64,000 nucleotides of DNA from positions 30,482,199 to 30,546,198 of the forward strand of contig OZ026840.1 in the NCBI GenBank assembly GCA_964023205.1, in the 5' to 3' direction. A model generated the notes under the pieces. The model was not told where the DNA came from. It was given only the letters and a program-made list of their open reading frames with translations, and did not search any database. The translations under genes were made by a program, and so were the position numbers. How positions within the stretch are numbered: position 1 is the stretch's first letter; each line of letters begins with the position of its first letter. This document shows, in pieces, positions 26,301 to 41,300 of this stretch. Source of the DNA: Lutraria lutraria (Eukaryota; Mollusca; Bivalvia; Venerida; Mactridae).

Positions 26301-29300
26301 AGCGACACCTTACAAAACGCTAATTCGCCTTCAAGAACGTCGTTTGTACAGCGCTATTCTTTCTGTTATAATAATAATAATATCTTTAATTATAGAAGGT
26401 GTACACATTTTATGTTACATGTATACATTTTTAAGTAAAATGTACAAAACATTTGACTTATTTTCAATGCGGCCTTCTGGAAACAAGCAAAATAACATTT
26501 AACTAATACATATTAAAATGAATGAATGACGGGTTGACTCTCGGTTGGTCTCGGATGGGTGACCTGGCGAAACCTAGTCAAAACTGGTGGCACTGTAGTC
26601 ATCCACGGCAGTCCTAGATGGACCTTGTTGATCCGGCCCTATCAGGCGAACAGATCCGTATTTGTTAAAATGTTTAATACATAATACAACCGGGGGGTTA
26701 CCGGGAAAATATTAAGAACCGGCCTAATCCTTGAAATTCCGGGGCAGAACCGATGTAGGTCCGGTGTTGTACCCTGGCTGTACAATGATATACACTGGGT
26801 ATTAGGGTTCCAGATTATTGGTGAGCGGTTATTTACCACCAGGAGTCACCAGGACCAGCACTGTGGCAGTGAGAATCGGGCTTACACTTGAATTCGAACG
26901 TTCTGATGACATCATGCATTTTACGCATTTCAATTAAATCTGAAAGAACGGACTCTTGTTTTAATAATGTATGTATTTTTCACATACTGTAGCTATCATC
27001 TTCGCTTATATTAAGAATCTATACTACTCAAAATTTGATAAGGATCACGTCTGGGATATGCTACAGAGAGCGATATCTGTGCGTCCTGTCCAGCCAACAT
27101 CCACCAGACAGCTCAGAGAGGAACCTCTGGAGGAACTAGCTCGAATCCCACAATTTAATATTGGACGGCTCATCAGAAGCATGAGGAGTCGATGTCAGAC
27201 TGCTTTTGACGCACGAGGACATCAGTCTCAATACTAAAAACAAAAGTTAGCACTTTTACGCATTTTCCTCAAAGTTTATATTCCCCAGGGATACCCATAA
27301 AATGTCTAATTTTGATCCTGTCCTCATTTCGACGCTCGTTACGCTCGAATGATTCAATGTATGGATTACATATTGCACTCATGATATGCAGATATCTTTG
27401 AAAATAACCAAAAATCATATTTTATGTATGTAATCCAAAATTGATGATAATGCCATACAGATTAAAAAGTGATCCTTATCAAATTTTGAGTAGTATAATA
27501 TATAATAAATGCGCTATCACAACGGGGTCGTAAAACTTAATATTTACCCCCCCCCCCCCCCAAAAAAAAACATACATAGAATGCATATCATTTAAACAAC
27601 ACATCTAACTACACATCTCAATCATAACATAATAATTATATATTATGAAAATCGTGGAACCTTGTTTTTTATACAAAAAATGGAAATAATAATCACAATT
27701 ATCTTCCATTTTAGTTCACTAGAGCGGTCAAGTTTGGCAATTTTGACACATCATTTATATACGCATATGTACACAAAATTAAGCACACTAAAATGATAAT
27801 GTAATGAGTTTATTGTTAGCTGAAAAGAATGGCAATGTGATTAGGGTTACTGACAGACAATGTATCATTAATTCCAGCAAATCGTTTTAGATCATAGTGT
27901 ACAGTTAGTAAAATAGATGTAAGTACGCGATAGATATCTAAACATGACGTGTGTTTGAAACGACGTTCTTGACAGCGAATGAGCGCATTATAAGGTAATG
28001 CTATCATTTAAAGCTTTAATAAAATAAAAACGGCTCGATAGATTTTCTTAGAATTTATGAGAACTACAGCTGACACATCAAACTTTATTCTAGACAAAAA
28101 TAAAAAAATTCCCTCGGGCAGATTTTTAATAAAAATAATTTAAGTTTGAAACTGAGAAGAAAAAAACACTAAACTTTACATTTAAAATCGTTTTATTTGC
28201 ACTTATAATTAAATCATGATCATCAAATTTATACCTACGCGTAGGTAATTTTATTCTCCGCTATTAAAATTTTATTTCATTAAATATCTACATAAATTGA
28301 TAGAGCGATAAATATTTTCAGAGAGGCACTATAAATACCGTAAAAATGACCGTTTTGACGTCGAAAACGACGTAATTTCAATCGTTTGGTTCCACCTTAA
28401 ATGGTGTTTAAGTTATTGCAGGATCCAATTTGAAGCAAACAGACAGACATTAACCTAAATACATATCATATAGGGTCCCCTCCTGTGTAAACATTGGTAG
28501 GGAACTACAAATGACCCAGAATTATAATAAAACACTGTTAATATAAAGGGGAGAAAGTGGCCTATGGGGGAGAAGTGGCCTAGGCCAATTCTTCCCTGAG
28601 GGAAAACTGGCCGGGGGTCAAAATAGACTGCTACACCGGCTTTCCTTCTAAAAGCTGTTAACAGTTTAATTTGGCATGCTACAACGAAAGCGAGGTTCCC
28701 GAAAAGCGCACACACTAAATTTTGCAACCAGATTTTAATCGCATAGAATATAGATCATAATTATATAGTCGTAAGAAAACTTTCCCCAAAACTAGGGAAG
28801 CAACATACAAAATGGAAACAAAAGCCTCACAAAATAGTACAGTCCAAAACTCTGAAACTATATATAACTCAATGCAATGCAATTAATACAAACTTTAATG
28901 GTGTTGGTGTTTGCATGTAACAAAACAAAACATGTCCATTAGCTTGTATTTGTTATTTACCATTGAGGTACATAATACTTAAAGATACAAAACAAAATCT
29001 CCTAAGTGCTTCAGATCAGAAATGGCTTAAAAAATCAATTATCCCCTTGAGTTGATCAGCTCCAGAGAGAACTGATTAGCTTCATGGCTTTCTCAGACAC
29101 AAATAAAGACAAAATAGCAATACAACAGTGTAGTGATACATTAAAGATAAAAGGAGATTAATTTTAGCATCACAAGTAAAATGAACAACTTCTTTCCAGG
29201 CATTAAAGATACTTGTAAAATGTTGGAAGTTGTTTGTTTCATTAAAAGCTTCTAGGGGAGCTCTGGATGGGTGAAACAGAATGAAAGAGACCCGTAACTT

Positions 29301-32300
29301 AATACTGTTGTTTGTACTGAAGATGTCGTACAGCTGCAGGGCTGTGTATAGCCAGGCCACTTCCGATACGAAAAGAAAAGGACTTGCAATATGCTATACA
29401 GTATAATGCACTTGACCTAGGGACCCCACAAGCAAGCTTTTTTCCTCACTATATAATAAATATATTATGATCTTAATGAATGTAGGACAAATGTCCTCCT
29501 AGTGTGATGCTAGATCACTGAAGTCTTTTGATAGTAACACTGCATTGGTTACAGATTTTGTCCATTACATATTCATTATATCACGTACCATTATATGAAG
29601 TCAGAAACTGGAATGGTAATACACTGACTTAAATGGTAGTGAATTTCCAGCTGTCAGTTATTATTGACTGATTATTTCTCTTTAATTATCGCCATATATG
29701 TTCCTAACCAGACTTAAATTCATTGTTTCTAAGCTGATAGATTTCAGCCAGTCATCAGCTGGTTGCACCGTATCGCCAGAAATTTGTTGGTTGTTGGTAG
29801 GGATATATGTTTCCACATTTATTTGCAAGTATCCTAATAAGAAATTGAAGTGTTTTATAGCTTACTGAGTTTCTTCTGGCGCCAGTAACTGTTACATGTG
29901 TGTAAAATAAATGATACACATTTGCAAAATGGAAAAGTTTCTTGTGAGACAGTGGTTCTGTATCAATAATAGATTGGTAGATCAAAATGTGGCTTTGAAA
30001 ATAAGTACCAGTACTTACTTTTATTTTTATGTCAGATAATATATTCCCTGTTAGTAGTAGATGGATATTAATCAGATGTAGCCTGTAGTATCCAAACTGT
30101 TTAGGGTAAAATACAAACAGTTAAATCACAGTTGACTTCCAAAGGGTACGAGGGAAATTTCAAAAAACTCTTTTCAAGGAGGTACTTGTAGACATAGATA
30201 TCACAGGAGTTACTGCTAAATTCATTACAGCATAATTATCTTGCTTAATTCTAAGCTTCTAGTAGAGAAGTATACAAACAAACAGAGATCATTTCATTTG
30301 TGGGCAGGGCTACAGAATATACATTATTTAAAAAATGATTGCTATACTTAGGTGGGCGGAGCTACAGAATATATATACATTTGCTTGCTATACTTAGGTG
30401 AGCGGAGCTACAGAATATATATACATTTGCTTGCTATACTTAGGTGGGTGGAGCTTCAGAATATATATACATTTGCTTGCTATACTTAGGTGGGTGGAGC
30501 TACAGAATATATATACATTTGCTTGCTATAATTAGGTGGGTGGAGCTACAGAATATATATACATTTGCTTGCTATACTTAGGTGGGTGGAGCTACAGAAT
30601 ATACATTTGCTTGCTATACTTAATCACAGACCTCTAACACAAAAAGAATTCTATAATACTGTAATAATTCTATTATTATAGATACTATGCAGATATATGA
30701 AAAAAAAAGATTTTTGTATATCAAGTACCTGTGCCTAGAAATTGCATTCTAATTTGGTTGTCTTTAGAAATTAGTATATTAATATGATGCTGTATTGATG
30801 CATTCCTTTGTCTGCTCCTTATCATTTTAAAGTTATTTGTACTTGCATTTTTACTGTACAAAGATAATGAATAATGATAGCAAATATAATGCTAATTGAT
30901 ATACTTTGTCATACAGAAAGATAGGTAGGCCTCCTGTGACTATGATTGTAGATTAAGTGCCTTTATAGTTATATCAATTGATCAATAATAAACACAATAG
31001 TGTGGTATTTCAGTGAATAGATTGGTTGCATCAATGATGATATATCATTCTGCTCCCAAGCAATCTGCTCTTAGGCTATTTCAAAAGTACTATGTGTTTA
31101 TATGTTTGTACTGTTTGCTCTTAGGCTATTTCGAAAATACTATGTGTTTATATGTTTGTACTGTTTGCTCTTAGGCTATTTCGAAAATACTATGTGTTTA
31201 TATGTTTGTGCTGTTTGCTCTTAGGCTATTTCAAAAATACTATGTGTTTATATGTTTGTACTGTTTGCTCTTAGGCTATTTCGAAAATACAGTTAGTATG
31301 AACCGGCTGTGTATTTCGGATCCATGGTATCTGGAGACAATTTGATCCTGATTGGGTGGAGTGAGTGTGATAAGTAGACCCAGTAGTAGATAGGTACTTT
31401 TCTCAGCAACAGGGTCACATTTTAGAATCTCTATTATTTGGTATTATACATGGTGTACATTGTAATTTGGATGATTGAAGTGTTTTGCGATGGGTTTTTA
31501 CATTAAGTTGTTTTTGGACTCTAGGTTTGAGTCTTAGGTTAGACCTTTTGGAATGATGCCAATTAATGTTGCAAGATTGGAGATAGTCTTTCCTGCTTTG
31601 AGACTTTACAGATTTGCTGAGGATCTTTCTGGTTTCTTTGTATAAAGGCATCCTAGCGTGGGATATGTCTAATGTTTTCCTCATTTTTGAGGATGTGTCT
31701 GTATCACTCTCTGAATGCCTACGTTTATTGTTAGTGTCGATGGTAACAACCATATTGGTGGAGCTTGGAGAAGCCAATGTTAGGTTGCTTTAAAGGTGCT
31801 GCCTAAAGTGGTGTTACTATCAGTGCTGGTTAGGTTCGTGGTTGGAGTGGAAGTAGAGCAAGCTATTTCAAAAATACTAGTGTTAATTTATACTCACTTA
31901 TGTATCATTGTAAATGTCAAAATATATCTGTTTACTTCTGTCATTTTACTTCTACCTGGTATTTCAAATAATTTTATGTTATGTTGATACTATAAGACTA
32001 GGCTTTTCCATTGCATTGTTTGGAATAATCATTTACTCTTGAGTTCATGTGTTCAAACACTAGGTATGCCACACATTCCCTTTGGTAATTTGGTTAAATG
32101 CATCACTTCTAAGGTCATTTAATTATCCTTCAAATTCTTATCTGTGTGATCTAGTTGGCAGTATCCAGCTAAGAGCAAGGTTGGTACTGAAGCAGAATCC
32201 AGTAAAACTGTTAACTTTCTGCTTGTGTAAGACTGAAATATTATTGAAAAAGGGAATACAACCTTTTATCCCGATGTTGAGTTACTAAAGATCAGTTATT

Positions 32301-35300
32301 TTAACTCGGGACTTTTTAACTAAGTCTCCAGACATCAGATGTGAGACTCCTGCTGTTCTGTGACAATCCAGTTCAAATATTTGTTTTATGTCCTCGTATT
32401 TAATTGTGCTGAACTGTAAACAATGGGATGTTGTTCTGCAGTGAATCTTAGGTATGTACCTTTGGGCAACCAGGAGCAGTCACACTGTATGTCAGCTGAC
32501 TGTCATGCTCGGGTCATATTCGTAATAATATTAAGATACACTGAAAACAAATAGAACTGACCTGTTGGTATGTCTGATAGCTACAAATTACTATTGACTG
32601 ACTGTTAATTGGATTTATGGCAAATACTTTTTTTTCAAAACAAATTCATGTTGTTCAGGCTTGTGTTTGTCTGAAAAAGGATTGATGCCAAATTATCCAT
32701 CTGCCATTACAAGAGGGTATGGTACATAAATCGGTTTGACCTTTATGCTGACAAGCGTACACATGGTAAGGAACAGACAGGTGCTCTATGAGTGCAACAT
32801 GGTAGTAAATTGTTCCGTACATAGATATAACGTTACAGCAGACTTGCACTGAACAGCAGAATATGTTCTTATCTGATCACATGCATGATGCTATAATCTA
32901 GTTATTTTTGGCAGCATAAACACACATGCTTCCTAATATCGACACACACAGAACAGAATCATATAATATTCATTGAATAGGTGACTTATTGTTATTGAGG
33001 GATTTATTCATTCTGATAATTAAAATTGAGGTTATGGTGATTAAGTTGGCTCTTATAATGTTCATGTGTTTGTGAATCTGTGTGCTTGATTGCAGATTCT
33101 GTTCTCAGAAGCATCTTTCAACTGCAGCTGGTTACGTTGTGTGAATATAATAATAATCTGTCTGATTTTATGATAAATCAATGGTGTGAAGTATTCAAAG
33201 GGAGTTAACTGTGAAATATTTCTAAACAAAAACTGAATGAAATAATTGTGTGTTTTGATTTTCTGTGATAGTATACAGTTATATCATTATTTCAACATGG
33301 GATATGAACTTGATATGGAAAGAGATGTTGAAAAAGGTATATTTTTCATTTAAACTTAACATTAAATCATGCGTTCTGCTTTATCCTGATTTTATGATTC
33401 ATAAAAAAATGTTTGATTTATATTACATCTTAATATCAGAATTGTCTGGCATGCTTTAGTAATTTACCAGGTTTACATGAAAGCTGGTAAGCATGGTAAC
33501 TGTTTATTGGATTGGGATGAATTCTCTGATGAGCACTGGCTGGTTGTGACAGCAAGCTATTGGTTTTTGTTTATTTACTTTGTACAGACTTAAAAAGTAC
33601 TGCCAAAATTGGTATAAGGCTGTGGAAGTTGTGGAGACCAGTAGCTTGGAATTTAATTTGGGGATTCTCGAGGCATGGGTACTATTAAAATATTTCAATG
33701 TCGCTGTTCAATCTTTGCTTGCTTATGTTTACATATGAACAGTCTCTCTGATTCTGAACTAAACAATTCTTCTTTTTTAAAGTCCTACATTTCCTTTATT
33801 TTAGCTCACCAAAGCACAATGTACTCAATCATCCTAGTGAGCTTTATTTATTTGTGATCGTGTTGCATCCGTAGTGTGACATGCATTGTTTAAGAATCTT
33901 TCTCAAAACTGCAAAGCGTATATAATAGAGCTTAGATACCTGGTATATAGCATAAAGTTGTTAGTCTCTACCAAGTTTTTCAAATCATGGCTCTGTCCTA
34001 GTGAGGCTGAGGGGCAACTTGATTTTACAAAGACTTTTGTAAGAAAATATAAAGAAACTCTTGTTTCCCAAAAAAGCAATGTGTTGATAAATTATCTACG
34101 CTAACACAAATTCTAGTTGATTTCTATGATTTGGCAGTGTTATGCTCTCCGAATCAAAGTTGACAGTAGTGGAAGTCTTTTCTCAGGTGAGCCATTGTGG
34201 CCTTCTTGTTTTGAGATCTAAATGAAAACAGGCTGATTTCCTCCCCTTAAGCCTGAGTATCTTGTACATGTACATGCACACATTAGTGCTTTAGTGTTCT
34301 TCCATAGTTGAGAAGAAAACAAATGATTGATGAACTCTTGTATTGATATACATGACTGTATTTGTTTGTAGATATACTGGTACAGGCTGATTAATACTAA
34401 TGAGACTGATCTGATATTTTTGTTGCTAATAAGATGTTTCAACATTAATCTATGTTAGTATTCAGATACCAGTAATTATCATTATTATCATAATATACAA
34501 TGCTAACCTTTTTACCCCCCCCCCCCCACACACACACACAACTCTATGAAATGTGATTTTATCAGCACTTGCTCAAAAGACCATTGATTCATTTAACCAA
34601 TTGTTTATTTCGAGTTTTCGAAACTGGTAAATTACATGTCATTTGTCACGATGTACGCAAGCGGAACGGGTGATGTTCTTTATGAAAATTGGCTCAAAAT
34701 TCATGTGCATATTAAGATATATGTTGTTTGGAGTTGATATGATATGTGTTGTTAGTGTATGTACTGTAGTTATATAAGTATATGTTAATGTTTGTTATCG
34801 CTGGTTTACTAAACTTAATTGCAAAAGCACAGCACATTAATATACTTAATGTTCTGATTTATGCTTTGACGATACAATGAGTAAGATCCGATTGTTAAAT
34901 CAGTTATTAAACCGGTGGACAAATTTGAAATATACTGCAATGCCAGTGGTCAAAATATAAATTTAAACATTAATATGTGTGTAACTGATATGTTATTGTT
35001 ATTGTATATTTGCACATACGTTTATTGTTACCTTGTGTTGGGCTGGTGGCCTTATCATCAAATAAGAATACACCATATGACATTGATGGTCATACTTGAT
35101 GACAGACTCTCTTGTTTGTGTGATTAAGATCAACTATGACACCTTTGTGCCTGCCCAAAACCACTTTATATGGACTTGTTGTTCTGCAGATTAATGGTGT
35201 ATTGCAATTGAATTATGATTTTATATTTTCAGGAGGTGACGGTCATGAGTCAGATTCAGCCGGACTTGGTTGCTGTGGTTACATACTGTGGTTCCTGTCA

Positions 35301-38300
35301 CTGCTGGTCATAATGCTAACGTTGCCCTTTTCTTTGTGCCTTTGTATCAAGGTAAGAAATCTTCTGTCAACCTGTCATTTTTAAAATAAAACATACAAAA
35401 ACTATGAGGACTTAGGAGACAATAATGCTATGGTTAAATTATTTTTTATCTGCATTTCTCATAATGTTATAGAACTTTTGTATAAGCCTCCATTGATATA
35501 AATGTCTTTCAAAGCAGTAAGGAGCATAAGTTAAGAGGTTGCCTTATTTCTTATGCATTTAGACATATTTGAACAAAAATCGACAAACTTGCTTGTTCAG
35601 CGTTCAGTCCCATGAATTAAAATGCTTTAAAATTTGAACAAATAGCTTTTTCCTTATTATTCGATTTGCATATTTAATTTTCTACCTAGAAAAAAGGCAG
35701 TTCTGACATGATTCCTTTCTGATAGATGTAGGGAGTTCCTGTTAATGTTGAACTCTGTCAATGAGGATCATTTGATGTTGCTTAGAGATGAGATCTTGCT
35801 TTGTGATTCAGTTTTATAGAAGTTTGTGTTCTCTATTGCATTGCTGCAGGTGGTACAAGAGTATGAACGTGCCGTTATCTTCCGTCTTGGACGACTTTTG
35901 TCTGGTGGAGCCAAGGGCCCAGGTAAGCTTGTATAATTTTTATGCCCCCGTATCGAAAGATCGGGGGCATATTGTTTTTGGTCTCTCTGTTTGTCTGTCT
36001 ATTTGTCTGTCTGTTTGTACCAAACTTTAACCTTGCCTATAAAATCAAAACACTTGTACCTACATTCATCAAACTTCATATGTAGGTTCCTCATGACAAC
36101 CTCTACAGGACCTGGGCATTTTCAGGTCACTAGGTCAAAGGGCAAGGTCACAGGGTTATGGTGTTTAAAAGAATTTGTACATTTCTTTTAGGATACTACT
36201 CCTACATTTTTCTTTGGATTTTGACGAAACTTTCACAGACTTCTTGTTACCAAGAACCCCCACATATATATTCCGGGTTTTGTGATTTGATCCTTTTGAC
36301 GGAATTATGGCCCTTTGTTTATTTTGTGCATTTTCAAGTTAAAGGGCACCCGGAGGGGGTATTGTGTTTTTGAAACACATCTTGTTAATCCAGAGATCGA
36401 GTGCTTACTTATCTTATGACCAAGTAAACTGATGCTTCTTTAATGACCAGGTAATACCACAAAATTATGTCTTACTTATTTTGATCAAGTAATGCATACT
36501 TCTTTTGTGAGAACATCTGCAGGGTTCAACATCAACTTTTTCAACCACTGCACCAGTGGGTCCAGTAATCCAGAGGATTTACTAGACCTGACTCAATGTG
36601 AACTGGACCAAACGTTCTGAAGACAAACAACATTGTATAGTACAATACATCTTTATATTGTTACGCTGTTACTAGTGTATTGAGGATGCACCAAAAGATG
36701 TAACAGTATGGATGCTTTATCTGACAAAAAGCTCCAAACAAAAGCAAATTAAATACATGTATATAAAACTATGTACATGTTGATAACATGAAGGGAGGAG
36801 AAAATAGCAAGAAATCTATTTTTTAACTAGACCAGTTGGACCAGTTACAAAATGGACTTTACTAGACCAGACTCACATTCTACTAGACAATGTCTTTCGG
36901 TCCTACATTTGTATGTTAATGTCGAACCCTGATCTGTGATAGAGAGATGACACCACAATAGTTGTTTGAACATTTACAACTCAATCTAAACCAAACTTGT
37001 TCAGAATATTGTCCACGTAATATCTCAGCCAAGTGTGATAACACAAAATCATCATTTTTTGTCTGATGGAGTTGTCTTTTAATTGTGTTGTAATTGGTTA
37101 ATACTAGTAGATAAACCAGGAAATGGTCAAATCAATTGATTGCTGCTAGTAACGTATAATGCTTTTTGAATGCTTTTTAAATATGAAATAACTAATTATA
37201 GAAATATTGATGCAATAGATATTAAGTAATAGCAAGGCATTTATGAAATAATTATGAAGTAAGAATGTTTGTTTGTTTATATTGAATTTTATGCCCGTTT
37301 TCAACAGTCAGAGTCATATGTGGCGGACAGTTCACTGCCTACTTTCTCACATAAAGAGTATGAAGTAACAAAGCATTTATGAAATAATTATGAAGTAACA
37401 AAACATTATGAAATAACAAAATAATTATGAAATAGATACTATTTAAAGTAACAAGGCATTTATGAAACAGACGTTAAAGGGATAACAGGACTATATAAAC
37501 CACTAGATGGCGCTGGGGCAGGTTTTTGTAAAATTTTATGCATGTTTCATATCAGAGAGCCCTTTTTTGAATTTTTAAATAAACTACAGAAAAACATTCT
37601 TTGAAAATTCACACAATGGTAAATTATTCCATGTCAATACATTTCATCCAAAGATCTTAGTAATACAGTAAAACCTCGATTATTCGAATGTCATTGGGCC
37701 CTGAAAAATCATTTGGATAATCCATGGTTTCAAATAATCCATTTCAGTATGATGTACTGTTTGGAAATGATAAATTCCGTACTGTCCGTATTTTACAAGG
37801 GAGTTAAATCTCGTATGCAAACACGACGTTATAATAAGAATAAGATCAAATATATAACAAACACTAATTATTTATCTTTGTTTTATGAATGTATATGAGT
37901 TAACAAATGAAACAATTATTCTTGTTAAATGAATACCCGCGTATTTATGGATTATGCAGAACACAATCCGACCCAAAATTATGTCATTCACATGTTATTT
38001 ACTAACGATCGACTAGGCATCGTCACATTTTAAAATCGAAGATGTAATGTTTTTCTGTTTGGAACATTTTTTCACTAAATCATCATATTCTAGTTAGTTT
38101 TGTATTAATTGTGTTCGAATTAGTTTTTAAATTTTGAATGACGCTGGAATACAGATCACCAGGTACGTACGCGTATTAACTTATTATACCCATGATCATT
38201 GTGAAATATTCGTCGAAATTAGTATAAAATCGTAACAAACAATATGGTCAACTTAACGATAATTAAACTGTTGACACGCTTCATGTATGAATTGATCTTA

Positions 38301-41300
38301 CACATTGTTTGTCACACGACATTTGATTCTCAATTGGCCATTGTTATCAATTGACGAATTCGAATAATAGGTGTGAAAATATGCGCATTCATAACTTTAG
38401 GGACCAAATAATGTATTCGGATTACACCAGGTATTCGTAAAATCCGATTCGTATAACCGGGGTTCGTTGTAGTTGAAATATATAGCGACGTAATCGGGAC
38501 CGTAGATTTTATTCGGATAATACCGGGTATTCGGATAATCGGTGTTCGGATAATCGAGGTTTTACTGTATATTAATTCTAAGTGTTACTTTGAGAAAAAG
38601 TTTAAACCTGTCTAACAGAAAATTTGAATTTCTTGGGAGGTGTGGCTTAGCTTGCTGATAAAGTCTCTGTTTGTAAAGGAGGCACATGGTAAGGTTGAGC
38701 AGCCGATGCTTTCTATATAACAGGAGTACTTTACTAACCAGTGGTCAGTTGATGACTCACACATTCATGTGCTATTTTAAACAACAGAGAGTTTAATTGA
38801 CAGGTAGTATTAGGCATATCAGTTCACATGGCCCAACCCACAAATACTCGCTGGTATACCAGCGAGAGTTACCCCTTTAAGTAACCAAGCATTAAATTTT
38901 ATAAAATAATTATATTAAATTAATTAGGATTTTACAACAAAAAACACAAATATACGAACTAGTATTATTATTACATTTGTCTACGTTTCGGCGCAACCGC
39001 CTTTATCAAGACATAACAATGAAATAATAAAATAACGGACGTTACGGCATAATGATTATCATATTAAACGTAACGTAAAAAGGCGGGAATGCGTGCAGTA
39101 CAATAACAAAATGTAATTAGTATTACGCTTTCGGATTTAAGAAATACAAATATATCCTATAGTAATATATGATATAAAAAAGCAAAAATAGGACACAACG
39201 AAAGCGAAACTAAACTACATAGTTATTCTTTAACATTAAAGAAAACTTTCGAATTTAAACCATTAGGATAAAGAGTTTTGAGTTTATAAATCCAAAAGGT
39301 TTCTTTACAAAGGCGATTTATATTATTTTTAACGATATCAATAGGCATAAAAGAAAAATCTGCCAATTTATGAGAAGTGTCATTAAAATGTGTTGCAACC
39401 AAAGAGGAAAAAGCAGGATCTGTAAAGTTACAAATATTATATCTATGACTATTCATACGTTTAGAAACGTTTTGTGTAGTCTAGCTGACCAACATATTGT
39501 TTTTTACATCTTTTTATTTTTTTATATAAAATAATTATGAAATAACAAAACATCTATGAAATAATTATGATAAGTTGATAGAATAATTATCAAATAATTA
39601 TGAGGCTACAAAAACATTATATGTTAAGTAAAAAACACATTCACAAGGGTCGACAGGTCCGAGACCAGTGGTTTTCATGGAGGACCACTAACTCTTGGAA
39701 TGCCGGTGGTCCTATTAACCACAGAACATTTCCAAGAAAATATTTTTTTAAACACGATCAAATCACATTTTAAAGAGAGCATGTAAGCTGATAATGGAAA
39801 TTGTTGAATGAAATCTCGATCATTAACTATTCAAAATAAAACGAAACATAGTAATAATATTGTTGCACTGTATGATGAATTCGAAAGTTATGATTTAATT
39901 ACTCAATAGTCAGTAGGACCATCTGGAATTCTGTCAGGTCAGCATGTTTCATAAGCTACTGGTCCTTCAGGTCACTATGACAAATAAGTTAGTGTCAAGC
40001 CCTGATTCATAGAAATACATATGAAGTGACAAAACATTTATTAAATGGATTAATTTGTTTGCAAACATGGGAAAGTGGTAGGAATATTTTCAACTATTAC
40101 TAATGGATTATTCCTGGGTAATATGCGGTGATTATTGTAATAGTTTATGATATATCAGTTTTTCCCTCCCTGAAGGATCGAATGAGAAAATCATCATTTG
40201 AATATCAGCTGGTGAACACACAATGGATTCAAAGTCATATGTTATTCATGAATGCCTATAATGAGGGATAACATTTTCATGACCACTTTGTAATGCAATA
40301 ATGGCTTTGAACCATATTGTACACAATTTACATATCAGTCTGGGTTCAAGGAAACATTCACTGAATTTTCTGAGCAAGAGGAGTATGTGAATGAATTATG
40401 GTGGAATGAAATGCAAGCAAGATTGTATAGACCTGGTATGCACCAACATGGCTGATGCAGTTCGGGACCAGAGACTCCTATTTTTTTTTAAATATACTTA
40501 CCTGTATTTAGTTTTTGTGTCATTTTTCAATTTCCTTAAAGTATCTGGCTTGGTTATAATTGCTAAAATAGCATAAAATAAATAATATTTTATATTATTT
40601 ACAAAGATATAAATATCATACTTTATCACATACCCATGCAGTTTTGGCCGTGCCGTAAAAACGATATGGCACCGCAGTGCATATATTATGTAAATGACGT
40701 CACATCAAGTTTTTCATAAATTATAATTTCACAGGAGTAATGGTGAATTTAACAATTTGAGTAAGCAAAGATACTGTTTACATCATTTATAACTTATGAT
40801 GTTTCATAATGTAATTTTTTGTGCTCCTGATTAAAAAGCCTTATTACGCATATGTCACTCTTTTGTTATTAGTATATAGCAATGTCAAACAGGTGTGTTT
40901 GTTTTCGCCGTGTTTTCAGGGTATGCGATAAAAAGAATGTTAAATTAGTGTAGATTCCGTCTTTAATTCATAGGCTCGCTTCATACTGTTTTATATAACT
41001 CTTTCAATAAATTCAGTACGGAATCCACACTCATTTAATATCTTCTATTTAATACCAAGCAGCAAAAAATTCTAACTGAACGCTCAAAAATTGTGTTTAT
41101 TAGCAATAAATACTGCACCCCTTAACGACATTTCCTTATCAGCGTTAAACATCTCTAATGTAATGTGCATCGTATCAGTACAATATGATACTATTAATTC
41201 ATTCATGACAAAATTTGTGATAAAGTCTTTTACTAGACATCAAACCTGGGCGTGGTTTCAATTATCGATCAGTAAACATAAGCAATTTTGATTGGCTATC

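Larger units (their letters stand above)
25903..28400. mobile_element. Foldback element with ~447-bp inverted arms, TTAA at both ends
   Basis: Arms 25903-26350 and 27955-28400 are inverse copies (TTAAGGTGGAACCAAACGAT at the left; ATCGTTTGGTTCCACCTTAA at the right). The TTAA at each end could be a piggyBac-type target duplication. Between the arms lie a 5S-like stretch near 26530-26590, a region of unknown origin and a Tc1-like relic. No intact transposase. Confidence 0.8.
17362..35232 (+). other. Stomatin intron 1 (about 17.9 kb)
   Basis: Bounded by G|GTAAGT and TTTTCAG|G. It contains most of the window's tandem repeats and several mobile elements listed separately, and no further exon that could be recognised. 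Confidence 0.75.
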
